Of a stretch of 50,313 nucleotides of DNA, positions 26,158-34,138 are shown piece by piece. The DNA lies in the NCBI GenBank assembly GCA_947490345.1, contig CANLGL010000005.1, positions 1-50,313 of the forward strand, in the 5' to 3' direction. How positions within the stretch are numbered: position 1 is the stretch's first letter; every line of letters starts with the position of its first letter. The notes beneath the pieces are model-generated. The model was not told the origin of the DNA. It saw only the letters and a program-made list of their open reading frames with translations, and ran no database searches. The DNA is from Deltaproteobacteria bacterium (lineage in GTDB: Bacteria; Myxococcota_A; UBA796; SXON01). A program made the position numbers and the translations under genes.

Positions 26158-26961
26158 TCACACCGGCCAGTGGCGTAGCCGGTCGTCCGCCAAGGTCAGG
26201 CGAGCCGCGGCGAGCAGGGCGGCATCGGGTTCGTTCAGGATCCGCCGGATGGAGCCGGGGGTGACGCCACAGGCTGCGCCGACCTGGGCAGCGCCGGTCC
26301 AGCCCTGGTCAAAGGAGAGCAGTACGAAGGCCCTCCGCGCCAGGCTTCGGGCGAGGAGGTACGCCCGCGGGGAGCGTGTCGCCGCACACGCTGCCGCCGC
26401 GATCGAAGCGAGTGGGTAGCTCGCGATCGTGGTTGTCGACGCCGTCACCGGGGCTGGCGTTCCGCCGATGGCAACCTTGGTGTCGTTGCTCACGAAGCGG
26501 TGGTGTGCATCAACAAAGCCAAGGCTGGGCTCTCCCAGTACCTGCGCGAGACGATTCGCATCGATCCACGGCTCGAAAACGGCGCCGACCACGTCCCGGT
26601 GGGTGGTCCACGGCCAGGCGAGCGGGTCGGACACCAGGTCGGCACGGCACGGGTTGAGCACCACGTACCGAACCTGCGCGCGCAGCTTTCCAATGCCGGC
26701 GATTCTCTGGGCGGGAGCGAGTGGAAACCACCAACCGCGCTCGATCCGCGCCACCCGGGTGATGCCGCCGATGACGCGGCAAAGTCGCGTCACTGCTTCA
26801 GTTGGGTCCGCCACCCAGACCACGAGGTGCAGATGGTTGCCCATCAGGCAGGCCGCGACCGCCGTGGGGAAAGCGGCGCGAAGCGCGGACCAGGCGTACA
26901 GCGAGAGCGCGATGTCGTTGAACAGGAAGCGGCGCGAGCGGGCGGTGAGATGAACGTACAT
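26158..26961 (-). CDS. REP-associated tyrosine transposase (RAYT, Y1/HUH family)
   Basis: A 267-aa protein. The HUH motif is GNHLHLVV with H43 and H45, and the catalytic Tyr99 lies in RYVVLNPCRADLV, the family's YxxxNPxRAxLV block. The C-terminal ~80 residues form a helical domain with a helix-turn-helix-like segment ('AAQVGAACGVTPGSIRRIL'), often seen in RAYTs. The enzyme should nick single-stranded DNA in palindromic REP-like repeats. Two 110-nt palindromes flank the gene. The start used is the ATG at 26961; an ATG at 26988, one frame away, encodes MAQELQHPV, which resembles the missing family N-terminus, so a small frameshift near the start is possible. Confidence 0.85.
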   Translation of the reverse strand: MYVHLTARSRRFLFNDIALSLYAWSALRAAFPTAVAACLMGNHLHLVVWVADPTEAVTRLCRVIGGITRVARIERGWWFPLAPAQRIAGIGKLRAQVRYVVLNPCRADLVSDPLAWPWTTHRDVVGAVFEPWIDANRLAQVLGEPSLGFVDAHHRFVSNDTKVAIGGTPAPVTASTTTIASYPLASIAAAACAATRSPRAYLLARSLARRAFVLLSFDQGWTGAAQVGAACGVTPGSIRRILNEPDAALLAAARLTLADDRLRHWPV

Positions 26962-27012
26962 GCACCGGGTGCTGCAATTCCTGCGCCATGGATGAACGCC
27001 AGCAATTCCAAT

Positions 27013-27047
27013 GGGTGACGGAGGTCACCGACGGACGTCCGTCACCC
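27013..27047. promoter_or_regulatory. Inverted repeat in the RAYT leader
   Basis: GGGTGACGGA (27013-27022) and TCCGTCACCC (27038-27047) are perfect 10-bp inverted arms, and GACGGACGTCCGTC (27030-27043) is a perfect palindrome overlapping the right arm. They lie about 50-85 bp upstream of the RAYT ATG, consistent with an operator, a leader RNA hairpin or a REP-type half site. Which of these is not decided by the sequence. Confidence 0.4.
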
Positions 27048-27083
27048 CTGTCCGACTGCAGCGGCCACAGAACGCTCGACGCA

Positions 27084-27193
27084 TCGCGACACCTTATGGA
27101 AAAACGCCGACTTTTCGTGCGTTGGGTGCCACTCAGTGAACCCACTGCTCCCTAACGCACGTATTTTCGGCGTATTGTCAGTTTGTATCGCGA
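27084..27193. repeat. 110-nt palindromic repeat upstream of RAYT (copy R)
   Basis: TCGCGA at both ends encloses an almost perfect long stem: ACGCCGA / TCGGCGT, CGTGCGTT / AACGCACG, with the small inner hairpin CAGTGAACCCACTG. It is the same length and block order as copy L (26034-26143), though the bases differ in the loops, as expected for related REP-type folds with covariation. Confidence 0.65.
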
Positions 27194-27243
27194 CACATGC
27201 CGCTACTCCCGACGACGTCGAGTCCGGAACTGGCGCCCTGGTT

Positions 27244-28530
27244 TCAGCCCGCCGTGTAGCCCCTGTGCGGCCACCAACGCGGCGAAACAGTCGGCTCACG
27301 ACACGCCGCCAGCCTCGCCAGAAACTCGGGGTAGCTCGTCCCAATCGACGCAGTCTCGCTCACACTCACCGGTTGAAAAAGCCCCGCGATCGAAAAAGCC
27401 ATCGCGATGCGATGATCGCCGTACGTCTCCACGATCGCCGCGCTACCTACGTCACAGCCACCCCTCACCACGAAGCCGTCCGCCCGCGCGTCGGCATCCA
27501 CGCCCATCGCGCGCAGGCCCGCGACCACCGCGGCGACACGGTCGCTCTCCTTCACGCGCAGCTCGGCGGCGTCGCGCACGACGGTTTCCCCCTCCGCAAA
27601 AGCGGCGGCGATGGCGAGAATCGGCAGCTCATCGATCAGGGTGGGCACCTCGACTCCGCCGATCTCCACCCCCCGGAGCCCGCGCCCGACCACCGTCACA
27701 TTCGCGACCGGTTCGATGCCGCCGAGGGGCTCGATCTGCACGTCCGCGCCCATGCGCCGGAGCACGTCGAGCACGCCGGTGCGGGTGGGATTGACCCCCA
27801 CGCCCTCGATGGTGAGCGACACCCCGGCAACGGCGGCTGCAACGAACCAGAAGGCGGCGCTGGAGATGTCGCCGGGGACGACCAGGTCCGCCGCCGCCAG
27901 CGTGGCCCGGCGAATGGTGAGCCGCCCTGGGCCCCCCACGCTTTCGGACCTCAGCGGAGCGCCCATCCCGACAAGCATCCGCTCGGTGTGATCGCGGGTG
28001 GCAGTCGGCTCCGTCCACGACGTCTCGCCCTCGGCGCCGAGACCCGCCAGCAACACGGCGGACTTGACCTGGGCGCTGGCGACCTCGGCGCGAAAGTCAC
28101 CCCCCCGAAGCGGCGCTGACACAACGGCGATCGGCAAGGTGGCGCCGCCCTCGTAGCGGGCGCCCATTGCCGTGAGCGGGCCGAGCACCCGTCGCATCGG
28201 GCGGCGCGACAGCGAGGCGTCGCCGACGAGCGTGGCCCCCGCGCGCGGCGCCAGCGCCCCGAGCAGCAGCCGGGCCGTCGTTCCAGAATTCCCGCAATCG
28301 ACCCGCCCCGCATCGCGCCACGGGCCGCCGGTGACCAGGACCTCCCCGCCATTCCGCTCCACCCGCGCGCCGAGCTGGGCGACAGCGGCCTCGGTCCTGC
28401 CGACGTCCTCGGCATCGAGGAGCCCACGGATCCGGGTGGTTCCCTCCGCCATCGCGCCGAGCAACAGGGCACGGTGGGAGACGCTTTTGTCGCCGGGCAC
28501 GGAGAAGCGGAGGCCGGCGTGGATGGTCAC
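27244..28530 (-). CDS. aroA: 3-phosphoshikimate 1-carboxyvinyltransferase (EPSP synthase)
   Basis: A 428-aa cytoplasmic enzyme that joins shikimate-3-phosphate and phosphoenolpyruvate in aromatic amino acid synthesis. Landmarks are PGDKSVSHRA (12-21), CGNSGTTARLLLG, SLSRRPMRR, SAQVKSAVLLAGL, RDHTERML, NPTRTGVL and 'AELRVKESDR'. The GDKS, SAQVK, RDHTE and NPTR blocks correspond to the class II EPSPS pattern. The GTG start lies 8 nt after the accA stop, so the two genes form an operon. Confidence 0.95.
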   Translation of the reverse strand: MTIHAGLRFSVPGDKSVSHRALLLGAMAEGTTRIRGLLDAEDVGRTEAAVAQLGARVERNGGEVLVTGGPWRDAGRVDCGNSGTTARLLLGALAPRAGATLVGDASLSRRPMRRVLGPLTAMGARYEGGATLPIAVVSAPLRGGDFRAEVASAQVKSAVLLAGLGAEGETSWTEPTATRDHTERMLVGMGAPLRSESVGGPGRLTIRRATLAAADLVVPGDISSAAFWFVAAAVAGVSLTIEGVGVNPTRTGVLDVLRRMGADVQIEPLGGIEPVANVTVVGRGLRGVEIGGVEVPTLIDELPILAIAAAFAEGETVVRDAAELRVKESDRVAAVVAGLRAMGVDADARADGFVVRGGCDVGSAAIVETYGDHRIAMAFSIAGLFQPVSVSETASIGTSYPEFLARLAACREPTVSPRWWPHRGYTAG

Positions 28531-28538
28531 AGGCGGGG

Positions 28539-29501
28539 CTACTCCCCGCGATCGTCGATGGCGCCGAGCTTGCGGAAGCGGTCGTAGCGCTGCGCGGTGA
28601 GTTCATCCGCGGTCAGAGCGCAAAGGATGTCGAGCTCGGCCTGGACCGCGTCGCCCAGGGAGCGCACGGTCTCGGATGGCGACCGGTGGGCGCCACCGGC
28701 GGGCTCGGCGACCAACGAGTCGGCCACGCCGAGGCGGAGGCAGTCTTCCGCGGTGAGCTTGAGCGCCTCGGCCGCGCGGGGGGCTTCCGCCCGATCGCGC
28801 CAGAGGATCGCGGCGCAGCCTTCAGGGGAGATGACCGAATAGGTCGAGTTCTCCAGCATCAACACTCGGTTGCCGACGCCGAGCGCGAGCGCACCGCCGC
28901 TACCGCCTTCGCCGATGACGCAGCACACCACCGGCACCCGGAGCGTGGCCATCTCCATGATGTTGCGCGCGATGGCTTCGGCCTGGCCACGCGCTTCCGC
29001 GTCGAGCCCCGGGTAGGCTCCGGGGGTGTCGATCAGGGTGACGATCGGCAGGCCGAAGCGCTCGGCGAGCCGCATCAGCCGCAGCGCCTTGCGGTAGCCG
29101 TCGGGGAGCGCCATGCCGAAATTGCGCACGACGTTTTCCTTGGTGGTGCGGCCCTTCTGATGGCCGATGAGCACGATGGGACGGCCCCGGAAGTTGCCGA
29201 GCATGCCGACGATGGCCTGATCGTCGTGACCGGCCCGATCGCCATGGAGCTCATCGGCGTCGGTGAGCCAGTCGGCCGCGTAGTCGAGGGTGTACGGCCG
29301 GTTGGGGTGCCGGCTCAAGAGTGTGCGCTGCCAGGGACTCAGGTTGGCGAGAATCTGCCGTTGCAGCGCCTCGGCCTGCCGTTCAAGCTCCCGAATCGAG
29401 GCGCCGAGGTCGAGGCCGTTGGCCACCTCGGTGGTCTGCAACAGCTCGATGCGGCGTCGAAGCTCGACGAGAGGGCGTTCGAAGTCGAGGACCAGTTCCA
29501 T
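28539..29501 (-). CDS. accA: Acetyl-CoA carboxylase carboxyltransferase subunit alpha
   Basis: A 320-aa protein, the usual AccA length. The N-terminal helices (LDFERPLVELRRRIELL) and the crotonase-type core (FGMALPDGYRKALRLM, TPGAYPGLDAEARGQAEAIA, GEGGSGGALALG, YSVISPEGCAAILW) match the family. With AccD it transfers the carboxyl from biotin to acetyl-CoA to make malonyl-CoA for fatty acid synthesis. I use the ATG at 29501; a GTG at 29519 is an alternative. It is divergent from the ArsA-like gene pair with a 63-bp gap. Confidence 0.95.
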   Translation of the reverse strand: MELVLDFERPLVELRRRIELLQTTEVANGLDLGASIRELERQAEALQRQILANLSPWQRTLLSRHPNRPYTLDYAADWLTDADELHGDRAGHDDQAIVGMLGNFRGRPIVLIGHQKGRTTKENVVRNFGMALPDGYRKALRLMRLAERFGLPIVTLIDTPGAYPGLDAEARGQAEAIARNIMEMATLRVPVVCCVIGEGGSGGALALGVGNRVLMLENSTYSVISPEGCAAILWRDRAEAPRAAEALKLTAEDCLRLGVADSLVAEPAGGAHRSPSETVRSLGDAVQAELDILCALTADELTAQRYDRFRKLGAIDDRGE

Positions 29502-29564
29502 GGAGGCGTCGGCTATCACGCTATCGGCCCCGCCTCCATGTCGCCGGGTTAGCTCCCGCGCGCC

Positions 29565-30485
29565 ATGACCGGCTCCTCCGAACGCCGCGTCGTCCTCGTC
29601 ACCGGGAAGGGTGGCGTGGGCAAGACGACCGTCGCCACCGCATTCGCGCTCGCGGAGGCCCGTGCGGGCAAGCGGGTGCTGTTGTGCGAGACCTCGGGCG
29701 CGGCGCGCGTTCCGGACACCTTCGGTAAGCCCTCCCGCGGATACGAGCCGGCGCAGTTGGCCACCAACTTCTGGGCGCTCAGCATCACGCCAGCCGAGGC
29801 GATTCAAGAATACGTCTTGCTTCAGGTTCACTTTTTACGCTTGTACAAGCTCGTGTTCCAGAACCGGGTCATGGGCCCCTTCGTCGACGCGGTGCCCGGG
29901 CTCCATGATCTCGTGCAGCTCGGAAAAGTTTGGTTCGCCGAGCGGGAGACGGAAAATGGGCGCCCTCGCTGGGACCTCATCGTGGTGGACGCGCCCGCCA
30001 CCGGCCACGGGCTCACCATGCTCAGCGCACCCCGCGCGATGATGGAGCTGACGCGAGCCGGCCCGTTCTACGAAAACGCCAAGCGCATCGCCGAGTTGGT
30101 CGAGGACCCGCGGCGCTCCTCGCTGCTCCTGGTCTCGACCGCCGAGGAGATGCCGCTGCGCGAGACGGAGCAGCTCGTCGAGCGCCTCGGCCGCCTTCGC
30201 GAGCTGATCGCGGGGGTGGTGCTCAACGAGGTGCACCCGGCGCCCCTGCCCGACCCGACGGCCTGGCCGGCGGACCGCGAACGCCTCCGTCAGGCAGGCA
30301 CCGACGCCCTCGCCGCCACCTCGATCGTAGACGCGGAGCTTCGGGCCGTGGCTCGACAGGCCCTCGCCCGCGAGCGACTGGGCGCCATCGGCGTCCCGGT
30401 GGCGGAGCTGCCCTTCCTGTACCGCCGCAACCTCGGCCGCGCCGAACTCGAAGGCTTTGCCGAACGTGTTGGGGTGCTGACGTGA
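29565..30485 (+). CDS. ArsA/Get3-like ATPase, first of a pair (signature-Lys type)
   Basis: A 306-aa protein of the ArsA/TRC40 family. Its deviant Walker A is GKGGVGKTT (14-22), including the signature Lys15 that acts across the dimer in ParA/ArsA-type ATPases; DLIVVDAPATGHGL is the switch II region. The sequence lacks the metal-binding Cys residues of arsenite-specific ArsA. The TGA overlaps the GTG of the second ATPase (GTGA), so the two subunits are probably made together, as in the adjacent ArsA-like pairs of actinobacteria such as Rv3679-Rv3680. Confidence 0.85.
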   Translation: MTGSSERRVVLVTGKGGVGKTTVATAFALAEARAGKRVLLCETSGAARVPDTFGKPSRGYEPAQLATNFWALSITPAEAIQEYVLLQVHFLRLYKLVFQNRVMGPFVDAVPGLHDLVQLGKVWFAERETENGRPRWDLIVVDAPATGHGLTMLSAPRAMMELTRAGPFYENAKRIAELVEDPRRSSLLLVSTAEEMPLRETEQLVERLGRLRELIAGVVLNEVHPAPLPDPTAWPADRERLRQAGTDALAATSIVDAELRAVARQALARERLGAIGVPVAELPFLYRRNLGRAELEGFAERVGVLT

Positions 30486-31567
30486 GCCGCGTCATCATCA
30501 CCTGCGGCTCGGGCGGAGTCGGGAAGACCACGATCTCGGCGGCGCTCGCGCTGAGGTTGGCGGAGGAGGGCAAGCGGGTGGTGGTCCTGACCATCGATCC
30601 GGCCATGCGCCTGGCCGACGCGCTCGGACTCAAAGGGCTGGACAACCAACCGCAGCGGGTGCCGACGGAGCGGGGGGAGCTCCTGGCGCTGATGCTCGAC
30701 CCCAAGCAGACCTTCGACGAGCTGGTGTCGCGACACGCCCCCAGCGCCGAGGTACGCGACCGAATCCTCGCCAACCACTACTACCGCTCGGTCAGCACGC
30801 GCCTGCCGGGCGTGCACGAATACATGGCGATGGAAAAACTCCTCGCGCTCCACCGTGAGGCCGATGCCGACGTGATCGTGCTCGACACGCCGCCGACCCG
30901 CCACGCCCTCGACTTCCTCGTGGCGCCCGACCGGATGTCCGGGCTCATGGACGAAGGCGTGATGCGCTGGATCGTGCTTCCGGCCAGTGTCGGCGGCTGG
31001 CGGATGCTGGAGATGGGGAGCGACATGCTGGCCGGGGTGCTCAAGCGCCTGCTCGGCGAGGAGACGGTGGGCGAGATCGCCGAGTTCTTCGCCGCTTTCC
31101 AAGGCCTGTGGGGCGGATTCCGCGAGCGGTCGAGCGCAGTGCGGGCGCTGCTGCGCGCGCCGGACACGCGCTTTCTCCTGGTCACCGCGCCCGCGCCCGG
31201 GGCGCGCGCGGAGGCGTTGGCGTTCCTCGAGGTGCTCCAGAAAGAGGGCATGCCCTTCGCCGGCTTCCTGGTGAACCGGTGCGTCATCGCCGCGCCCGGA
31301 CCGGTCTCCTGGCCGCCGCCTTTGCCTGGGGACGAATCCCGCTGGGAGGCCGTCGGCGACTCGGTGGAAGCGGTTCTGGCCCGCCACCGTGCCTTGGTGG
31401 TCACCCAGGACGCCGCCATCGCCGACCTCGTCGCGCACGCCCCGCGCGGCGCGTGCGCGTGGCGAGTGCCCGAGGCCGACGGCGACGTGCACGACCTCGC
31501 GGGGCTACGATTGCTGGGGCGCGCAATGGAACAGGCCGGCGCCATCCGGGGGTTGGACACGCCATGA
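30482..31567 (+). CDS. ArsA/Get3-like ATPase, second of a pair (lacks signature Lys)
   Basis: The product has 361 residues. Its Walker A is GSGGVGKTT (9-17): the conserved P-loop Lys15 is present but the signature Lys of GKGGVGK is a Ser. Switch II is VIVLDTPPTRHALDFL, a typical ArsA/Get3 block. The middle is longer than in the first subunit, with hydrophobic helices around residues 160-215 ('LPASVGGWRMLEMGSDML') like a substrate-binding lobe. A heterodimer with the 306-aa subunit that shares ATP sites asymmetrically is the natural inference. Its TGA overlaps the ATG of the next gene. Confidence 0.85.
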   Translation: MSRVIITCGSGGVGKTTISAALALRLAEEGKRVVVLTIDPAMRLADALGLKGLDNQPQRVPTERGELLALMLDPKQTFDELVSRHAPSAEVRDRILANHYYRSVSTRLPGVHEYMAMEKLLALHREADADVIVLDTPPTRHALDFLVAPDRMSGLMDEGVMRWIVLPASVGGWRMLEMGSDMLAGVLKRLLGEETVGEIAEFFAAFQGLWGGFRERSSAVRALLRAPDTRFLLVTAPAPGARAEALAFLEVLQKEGMPFAGFLVNRCVIAAPGPVSWPPPLPGDESRWEAVGDSVEAVLARHRALVVTQDAAIADLVAHAPRGACAWRVPEADGDVHDLAGLRLLGRAMEQAGAIRGLDTP

Positions 31568-32142
31568 ATCAGGCAGACTGGTTGCGCAAGCGGATGCGAA
31601 AGGGAAAGCGCCTGGGCTGCGCGCCGGAGATCGGCGCGCTCTTGCTGTTGTCGATCCTGGTCTTCGCCTGGATGCGCCCGGCTTGGGCCGTCGAAGGCGA
31701 CCCCGCAAAAGGCGGCCCCTCGATCGAGAAGAGGCTCGGCGACTACCTCGCCGACCTCGGCGGCGACGACGGCCCTGAGCGCCTCTTCGCCGCACGCATC
31801 GTCAAGGGCGAAACCCGCCGGGCCCTGGCGGCGATGAACCACGCGCCGGCCGGCAGTCTCGCCGCCCTCGAGGGGCGCTCGACGCTGGTCGAGATCGACG
31901 CCCGCGCCCCCTCGGCCTGTGCCAACGCGCTCACGTACGTCAACACTGTGGTTCTGTGCGCCGAGATCCTCGCCGACCTCAGCCACCCCGAGATGATCGG
32001 GCGGATCCAGGCGGGGCGGGCGCTTCTGACCGACAAGGGGGCCCGCCGCCGCGTCGATGCCGCCCTCGCGATTCTGGCGGTCCCGGAGCCGTCGGCGGCG
32101 ACACCGGCCGCGACGACGACGCCTGCGCCGACACCTCCGTGA
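31564..32142 (+). CDS. Single-pass membrane or secreted hypothetical protein
   Basis: A 192-aa protein with a very basic N-terminus (RKRMRKGKR), a hydrophobic helix at about 22-40 (EIGALLLLSILVFAWM) and a possible cleavage site at AWA-VEG. The mature part is helical (HEAT-like 'RLFAARIVKGETRRALAAM') and ends in a Pro/Thr/Ala-rich tail. The family is not recognised. It is coupled by 4-nt overlaps to the ArsA-like gene before it and to coaE after it, so it may be a client or partner of the ATPases. Confidence 0.6.
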   Translation: MNQADWLRKRMRKGKRLGCAPEIGALLLLSILVFAWMRPAWAVEGDPAKGGPSIEKRLGDYLADLGGDDGPERLFAARIVKGETRRALAAMNHAPAGSLAALEGRSTLVEIDARAPSACANALTYVNTVVLCAEILADLSHPEMIGRIQAGRALLTDKGARRRVDAALAILAVPEPSAATPAATTTPAPTPP

Positions 32143-32729
32143 TTACGGTCGGCCTCACCGGGGGCATCGCCTCTGGAAAGAGCACAGTCGCGGCGATTCT
32201 GCGCGGCGATGGGGTGCCGGTGCTCGATCTCGACGTCGTCGCCCGGGAGGTCCTGGCGCCGGGCACGCTCGGTCTGGCCGCGGTCCGCGCCCGCTGGCCC
32301 GCGGTGGTCGTCGACGGAGCGCTCGACCGCAAAGCGCTCGGCGCGGTGGTGATGGCAGACCCCGCCGAACGAACGGCGCTGGAGTCGATCACCCACCCGC
32401 TGATCTGGGCCCAGATGGAGGCGTGGATCGTCGACCAGCACGCTCCCGCCGTGGCCATCGAAGCGGCGCTGATGGTCGAGACCGGCAGCTACCGCCGCTA
32501 CGACAAGCTACTTGTGGTCACGTGCTCGCCGAGCACGCAGCGCGCCCGCCTCGGCGCGCGCGAGGGTTACGACGGGGCGACCGTCGAGCGGTGGCTCGCC
32601 GCGCAGCTTCCCACCGCGGAGAAGGTGCGGGTGGCCGACGCGCTCATCGGCAACGACGGCGACCACGCCGAGCTCCAAGCGACCACCCGGCGGGTGTGGG
32701 CGAGGTTGGTCGGCGGGCCGGACGCCTAA
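32139..32729 (+). CDS. coaE: Dephospho-CoA kinase
   Basis: A 196-aa P-loop kinase with GLTGGIASGKST near the start, VLDLDVVAREV, THPLIWAQME and 'EAALMVETG' in the standard order, and 'ARLGAREGYD' as the lid. It phosphorylates the 3'-OH of the ribose of dephospho-CoA, the last step of CoA synthesis. The GTG overlaps the preceding TGA. The 3' end overlaps the convergent FG-GAP lipoprotein gene by 4 bp. Confidence 0.92.
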   Translation: MITVGLTGGIASGKSTVAAILRGDGVPVLDLDVVAREVLAPGTLGLAAVRARWPAVVVDGALDRKALGAVVMADPAERTALESITHPLIWAQMEAWIVDQHAPAVAIEAALMVETGSYRRYDKLLVVTCSPSTQRARLGAREGYDGATVERWLAAQLPTAEKVRVADALIGNDGDHAELQATTRRVWARLVGGPDA

Positions 32730-34138
32730 CGCCACCACCACACGACGCCAGCCTCGGCGGCATCCTCGACGCTCGCACCGGGCGCGCCGATGAGCAGGCC
32801 ACCGAGCGAGTCCGGCGCCGGCACGAGGCGCGTGCCGATCTCGTCGTCGGCGCGCGCACCCTGGAGCCGCCGGACGTGGTCGAAGGCGGTGTCGCTGGTG
32901 AGGCCGTCGCCTTCGAAGAGCAGCACCGCGCCGCCCTCGCCGCTGGCGTCGCTCCATCCGGGTGCCCCGACCGCCAACCACGAGCCCTCGCCGCCGACTG
33001 AGGAGAGCGCCGCACCGAAACGAGCGCCGTCGGTGGCGGCACGAAGAACGATCGCGGCGTCAGCGTCGGCGACGCCGGAGCTCATCGTCGCCACGTCCAG
33101 GTAGATGTAGACCTGTCCGCTGTCGTCGTACCCATCATCGACGGCGGGCGCGGAGACCGCGAGATCGTCGTGACCGTCCCCGTTGGCGTCGAACACCGCC
33201 AGCGCCGTGCCGTACGCCGCGCCGGCGTTCTGGCCCCACAGCGCGATGGCCGCATCCTCGACGTACACCAAGCCGCCTTCGTGCGCCGCGCCCATGGTGT
33301 CCAGCAAAATCCACACCCGCCCCGCCCGCTCTTTTCCGCCTTCGCCTTCGGCGCCGGGAGCGCTGATCGCCAGGCCTAGCGCGCCGCCGTCCGCGAAGTC
33401 CCCAAACGCGAGGCCGGCACCGAACTGGCTCGACACCGCGCCGCACTCCCCAGACGGCACCAGCTTCCGCCCTCCGTCTTGGAATCTCGTCGTGACATCC
33501 GTTTCACTCTCACCCTCGAAGTCCCAGGAGACGACGTACACCGCGCCGCATCCGGTTCCCGGCGCACTCACGGCCGTCGCCGAGCCGGCGCTCACCAAGG
33601 CGGCGCCGAAGCCGTCGGCGGTCCCCTCCCCTTTGAGCGTACCCAGGCTGGAACCTTCCCCCGCCGCGTGCAGCTCCCAGGCTTCCAGACGCAGGCCGGA
33701 ATGCCCCACCACGAGGTACGCGTCGCCCGAGCCCGCGTCTTCGGCGACCACGAGCGAATCGACCGACAGGAGGGCTCGGCTCGCGGTCTGAGCCACGTCG
33801 GGATCGCCCAGGATGGTGACGGCGCCTACCTGAGCGAGCGTCGGGTCCCAGGCGAAGGCCTGTTCGCCGTCGCGACGGCCGCTCGTGCTGGCAATGGCGC
33901 CGGGGCCGCGGCCGGACAAGTCGCCCGCCACGAGGACGTTGCCGAACCGGGACTCCTCCTCGCCACGGGAGACCCCCGCGGCCACCGCCTCGACGAGGCC
34001 GCTCACCAGCCCGGTGTCCCCCACGTCGCCAGTGTCGTCGGTGTCGTCGGTGTCGCCCGGACCGTCAGCCAACGTCGCGACGAAGGCGGCGTGCTCGTCG
34101 TCGTCGATGAACACGCAGCCAAGCAAAAGCGCCCACAT
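32726..34138 (-). CDS. FG-GAP repeat lipoprotein
   Basis: A 470-aa protein. The signal MWALLLGC puts the lipid Cys at residue 8; a DT-rich linker follows (DGPGDTDDTDDTGDVGDTG). At least five integrin-type FG-GAP units are visible, for example FGAGLAFGDFADGG, YGTALAVFDANGDGHDDLAV and FGAALSSVGG, most ending in a SAPG/GAPG strand. A beta-propeller on the cell surface is likely; ligand unknown. The ATG overlaps the TGA of the upstream PEGA-like gene (ATGA), so the two are coupled. Confidence 0.8.
   Translation of the reverse strand: MWALLLGCVFIDDDEHAAFVATLADGPGDTDDTDDTGDVGDTGLVSGLVEAVAAGVSRGEEESRFGNVLVAGDLSGRGPGAIASTSGRRDGEQAFAWDPTLAQVGAVTILGDPDVAQTASRALLSVDSLVVAEDAGSGDAYLVVGHSGLRLEAWELHAAGEGSSLGTLKGEGTADGFGAALVSAGSATAVSAPGTGCGAVYVVSWDFEGESETDVTTRFQDGGRKLVPSGECGAVSSQFGAGLAFGDFADGGALGLAISAPGAEGEGGKERAGRVWILLDTMGAAHEGGLVYVEDAAIALWGQNAGAAYGTALAVFDANGDGHDDLAVSAPAVDDGYDDSGQVYIYLDVATMSSGVADADAAIVLRAATDGARFGAALSSVGGEGSWLAVGAPGWSDASGEGGAVLLFEGDGLTSDTAFDHVRRLQGARADDEIGTRLVPAPDSLGGLLIGAPGASVEDAAEAGVVWWWR

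Noticed and set aside
27244..28530. Class II EPSPS pattern as a sign of herbicide insensitivity
   Set aside because: The GNSGTT segment does not show the Ala substitution of known insensitive enzymes; insensitivity cannot be inferred from the class pattern alone.
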